Part shown: in pieces, positions 61,607 to 64,000 of the stretch
Numbering within the stretch: the first letter of the stretch is position 1
Layout of the letters: the number at the start of each line of letters is the position of its first letter
From: Stutzerimonas frequens
GTDB taxonomy: Bacteria > Pseudomonadota > Gammaproteobacteria > Pseudomonadales > Pseudomonadaceae
NCBI RefSeq assembly: GCF_024448335.1
Contig: NZ_JAMOHM010000011.1
Span: 95,341 to 159,340 of the forward strand
Direction: 5' to 3'
DNA: 64,000 nt
The notes under the pieces: model-generated
The model's database searches: none
What the model was told of the DNA's origin: nothing
What the model saw: the letters and a program-made list of their open reading frames with translations, nothing else
Made by a program: the position numbers and the translations under genes

Positions 61607-63211
61607 TCAACGGATCCAGTGACCCCAGCGCGACTTCTCCTGCACCTGCTGGATGCGCATGCTGCCGATGCTCTGCTCGGCCGCCGCGGCGATCTCGTCA
61701 TCGATCATCTTGGTGGACAGCGACAGCCAGCTGGTGGCGAAGGCCAGTGCATCGCCGTGCAGCTCCAGCGCCTCGATGGATATGTTGCCGAGGTTGTCGC
61801 ATGGCGTGTGGTAGCACTGATCGAACGACTGCCCGGCCGTTCCGCCGTAACGCTGCGCCTGCTCCTCGGTCTTGATGTCCTCGGCACCGGTGAACAGCCC
61901 GCCGAAGGCGATGCCGTCCTCGAAGAACTGCGCATAGTCGGAGCGGAAGTCGATCTCGGTGCCTTCAGACGGGGCGTTGCGCAGCTTGAAGTAGGTGCGC
62001 AGCAGCCGCTCGATGGCAGCCGAGCCGGGCGGACCCTGCAGGCCGAAATCCGAGCCGTCGCCGTCATAGATGAAGTTGGCGTAGTTCGGCGAGCCGATCA
62101 TGTCGACGTTCAGGTAGGCCTTGATGCGCTGCTTCTGTTCGTCCGGCAGCTGGTTGACGTAGTAGGTCGAGCCCACCAGCCCCGACTCCTCCGCGCCCCA
62201 CCAGGCGAAGCGAACCTTGTTCTCCGGCCGCGCCTTGCTCATCAGCAGCGCCATCTCCAGCAGCGCCGCACTGCCGGAACCGTTGTCGTTGATGCCCGCA
62301 CCTTCGAACACCGAATCCAGGTGCGCGCCGACCATCACCACGTTGCTCGGATCACCCCGCCGCGTTTCGGCCAGCAGGTTGTAGGTCTCGGTCTGCTCGC
62401 GCACCACGTCGACGTTCATGCTCAGCTGCAGCCCGGCGGTCTGCGACCAGGCCACGCCGTTGTCGTAGGTCGAAAACAGCACCGGAATGCCGCCCGCATA
62501 GTCCTCGCCCAGGGTGGCGACCAGCAGGCCCTTGCGGTCCTCGGTGTCGCCCTGATTGAAGATGATGGCTCCGGCCGCGCCGGCTGCGGCGGCATTCGTC
62601 GCCTTCTGCCCGAACGGACAGGTGCCGCGCTGCATCAGCGCGATGGCGCCGGCCGGGAAGCCGGCGAAGTCTTCCGGTTCGCAGCCGCTGGTAGATGTGT
62701 TGCCGGCGCCGAGCGCCAGATCCACCGGCACCACCGGTGCGGTGACGTTGCCCGGATCGGTCTGGTCGGCATAGGCGAAATCCTCTTCCCAGACATATTG
62801 CACCGTCTGCGGCGCCACCGCGCTCAGCGTGCCGGGATTGGCCGGATAGAAGGCGAGGAAGGGAAACGCCTGCACCTCGACGCGATAGCCAGCGCGCTGT
62901 AGCCGGCTGCGCACATAGTCGAGAGACGCCTGGTAGCCCGGCTGGCCGGAGGCGCGATTGCCTCCATTGAGCGTGGCGATATCCTGCAGCGCTTCCAGGT
63001 GCTTCATGACGTTGCTCGCCTGCATGCAGCGCGGCAGGCCGACAGGCGTGCCGACCAGCAGCGGCGAACGACACAGCGCCGCATTCGGCTTGGCCGGCGT
63101 CCAGAAGTCGTTGAATTGAGCGGTATCGGCCTTTGGCGCGGCAAGTGCCGCGCTGCTGGCGATCAATGCGAGAGAAGCAACTACCCGAACAGCATTGTTT
63201 TTCTTGTGCAT
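61607..63211 (-). CDS. Secreted M28-family aminopeptidase (PaAP-like)
   Basis: 534 residues, practically the same length as P. aeruginosa PaAP (PA2939). The signal peptide ends after A24 (AALA | APK). A PA-domain insert (about 160-265, SGCEPEDFAGFPAGAIALMQRGTCPF) splits the zinc peptidase. Ligands: H297 and D309 (GAHLDS; NDNGSGS), E341-E342 (GAEESG), D370 (NVDMIGSPN), H468 (CYHTPCD). PaAP leaves the cell by type II secretion and is matured by other proteases. Start ATG 63211 with AAGGAT. Confidence 0.93.
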   Translation of the reverse strand: MHKKNNAVRVVASLALIASSAALAAPKADTAQFNDFWTPAKPNAALCRSPLLVGTPVGLPRCMQASNVMKHLEALQDIATLNGGNRASGQPGYQASLDYVRSRLQRAGYRVEVQAFPFLAFYPANPGTLSAVAPQTVQYVWEEDFAYADQTDPGNVTAPVVPVDLALGAGNTSTSGCEPEDFAGFPAGAIALMQRGTCPFGQKATNAAAAGAAGAIIFNQGDTEDRKGLLVATLGEDYAGGIPVLFSTYDNGVAWSQTAGLQLSMNVDVVREQTETYNLLAETRRGDPSNVVMVGAHLDSVFEGAGINDNGSGSAALLEMALLMSKARPENKVRFAWWGAEESGLVGSTYYVNQLPDEQKQRIKAYLNVDMIGSPNYANFIYDGDGSDFGLQGPPGSAAIERLLRTYFKLRNAPSEGTEIDFRSDYAQFFEDGIAFGGLFTGAEDIKTEEQAQRYGGTAGQSFDQCYHTPCDNLGNISIEALELHGDALAFATSWLSLSTKMIDDEIAAAAEQSIGSMRIQQVQEKSRWGHWIR

Positions 63212-63455
63212 GGGTAACTCATCCTTGCAACGAGATTGATGGGCAGGCCGCCTGGCTTGCGCCATCGTCCCCTACGGCAATCAGCGGACGCGGCCATAGG
63301 GAGCTAGACCGAACGGCCACCGTCTCGTTCTGGCGCAACCGCCCACCGGTATTACCGTTGATCGGGATGAGGGAACTTCGCTGAAGATCAAAGGCGTTCG
63401 GCAACGAATGCCGCGCCTTGGCGACAGGCATTGCGCCTGCCGCCTGCGGGGGTGA

Positions 63456-64000
63456 TCAGATGCGGAACTGACCCACCAGTTGTTGCAGTCGCTCGGCCAG
63501 GCCGTTGAGCTCGCGAGAGGTCTGCGCGCCCTGGGCGGCATCACTGGCGACGCCATCCACCGCATCGGCAATATGGTGCACGCTGCGGTTGATCTCCTCG
63601 GCCACCGCGGTCTGCTCCTCAGCGGCGGCGGCGATCTGCGCGTTCATCGAATTGATGGTGCCGATCAGAGCGGAGATGGCGTCCAGCGATTCGCCGGCCT
63701 GGTTGGCCTGGTCACGGGTGCTCTCGCCCTTCTCGCCCGCCCGCAGCATGGTGGCGACGGTGTTGGAGGTGGCACTCTGCAGGCGGTCGATCATGCCCTG
63801 GATCTCGCCAGTGCTTTGCTGGGTGCGGCTGGCCAGCGCGCGAACTTCGTCGGCGACCACGGCGAAGCCGCGCCCGGCCTCACCCGCACGGGCCGCCTCG
63901 ATGGCCGCATTGAGCGCCAGCAGGTTGGTCTGCTCGGCAATGGCGCGGATCACGTCGAGCACGCCGACGATGCCTTTCACGTCCTGCTGCAGGCCTTCCA
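63456..64000 (-). CDS. Methyl-accepting chemotaxis protein, C-terminal part (truncated by window end)
   Basis: The last 180 or so residues of an MCP: signalling tip [33 protein letters not shown], then the second strand of the hairpin, ending [10 protein letters not shown]. The frame is open through position 64000, so the N-terminal sensor lies outside the window. No CheR pentapeptide at the end. Close to the receptor at 33380 over the tip and the end ([10 protein letters not shown]). Confidence 0.92.
   Translation of the reverse strand, partial: EGLQQDVKGIVGVLDVIRAIAEQTNLLALNAAIEAARAGEAGRGFAVVADEVRALASRTQQSTGEIQGMIDRLQSATSNTVATMLRAGEKGESTRDQANQAGESLDAISALIGTINSMNAQIAAAAEEQTAVAEEINRSVHHIADAVDGVASDAAQGAQTSRELNGLAERLQQLVGQFRI

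Noticed and set aside
1..64000. CRISPR arrays, tRNA, rRNA, integrase or transposase genes
   Set aside because: No regularly spaced repeat array, no cloverleaf with CCA-like end, and no protein with integrase or transposase motifs was seen on reading; a dedicated tRNA scan was not possible.

Overview
The window is GC-rich, gene-dense gammaproteobacterial chromosome, most likely from a Pseudomonas sensu lato species of the P. stutzeri (Stutzerimonas) type. This rests on protein resemblance (a close relative of the P. aeruginosa secreted aminopeptidase PaAP, a FimV-like protein, DUF3079 and DUF1992 proteins), on regulatory sites matching sigma54, sigma28 and LexA consensus, and on intergenic repeats of a kind familiar from pseudomonads. 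The species is inference. No rRNA, tRNA, CRISPR, prophage or transposase was found.

Layout. 1-4520: a KaiC-like double ATPase overlapping a hybrid histidine kinase, then an M42 peptidase. 4521-11220: an apparent operon with a 2-oxoglutarate/Fe(II) oxygenase, an alpha/beta hydrolase, an NMT1-type ABC importer and a zinc nucleoside deaminase, followed by an SDR and a carboxymuconolactone decarboxylase-like gene and closed by a MITE-like repeat. 11218-16760: an AraC regulator, a nucleoside-type ABC importer lacking its binding protein, and a repeat element of about 490 bp. 16760-25402: SIMPL protein, DUF1992, a sodium/dicarboxylate-type symporter behind a sigma54 promoter, DUF3079, topoisomerase III behind a LexA box, Gre-like factor, hydrolase and SLC13 permease. 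25643-27467: a putative metal module (His-rich protein, HupE/UreJ, membrane anchor). 27564-35000: two chemoreceptors, one behind a sigma28 promoter, with an MFS exporter and two hydrolases between them.

35493-39000: small periplasmic and acidic proteins, an AraC/LysE pair and a DUF2188 protein. 39183-48044: DUF445, a second NMT1-type ABC importer, HIT, MOSC, a ClpP-fold/CPBP pair, YciI, VOC and a DUF1624-like acyltransferase. 48233-55317: FimV-like protein, RNase Z, hydrolase, and a PP2C phosphatase / Ser-Thr kinase / double-FHA cassette. 55353-64000: a frameshifted potassium-channel gene, RarD, HrpA, the PaAP-like aminopeptidase and the C-terminal part of a third chemoreceptor.

The most system-like pieces are the KaiC/hybrid-kinase pair, the oxygenase/hydrolase/importer/deaminase operon (probably uptake and breakdown of an unknown N-heterocycle), the His-rich/HupE/anchor metal module, and the phosphatase/kinase/FHA cassette without secretion genes nearby. 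None is proved to be novel from sequence alone.
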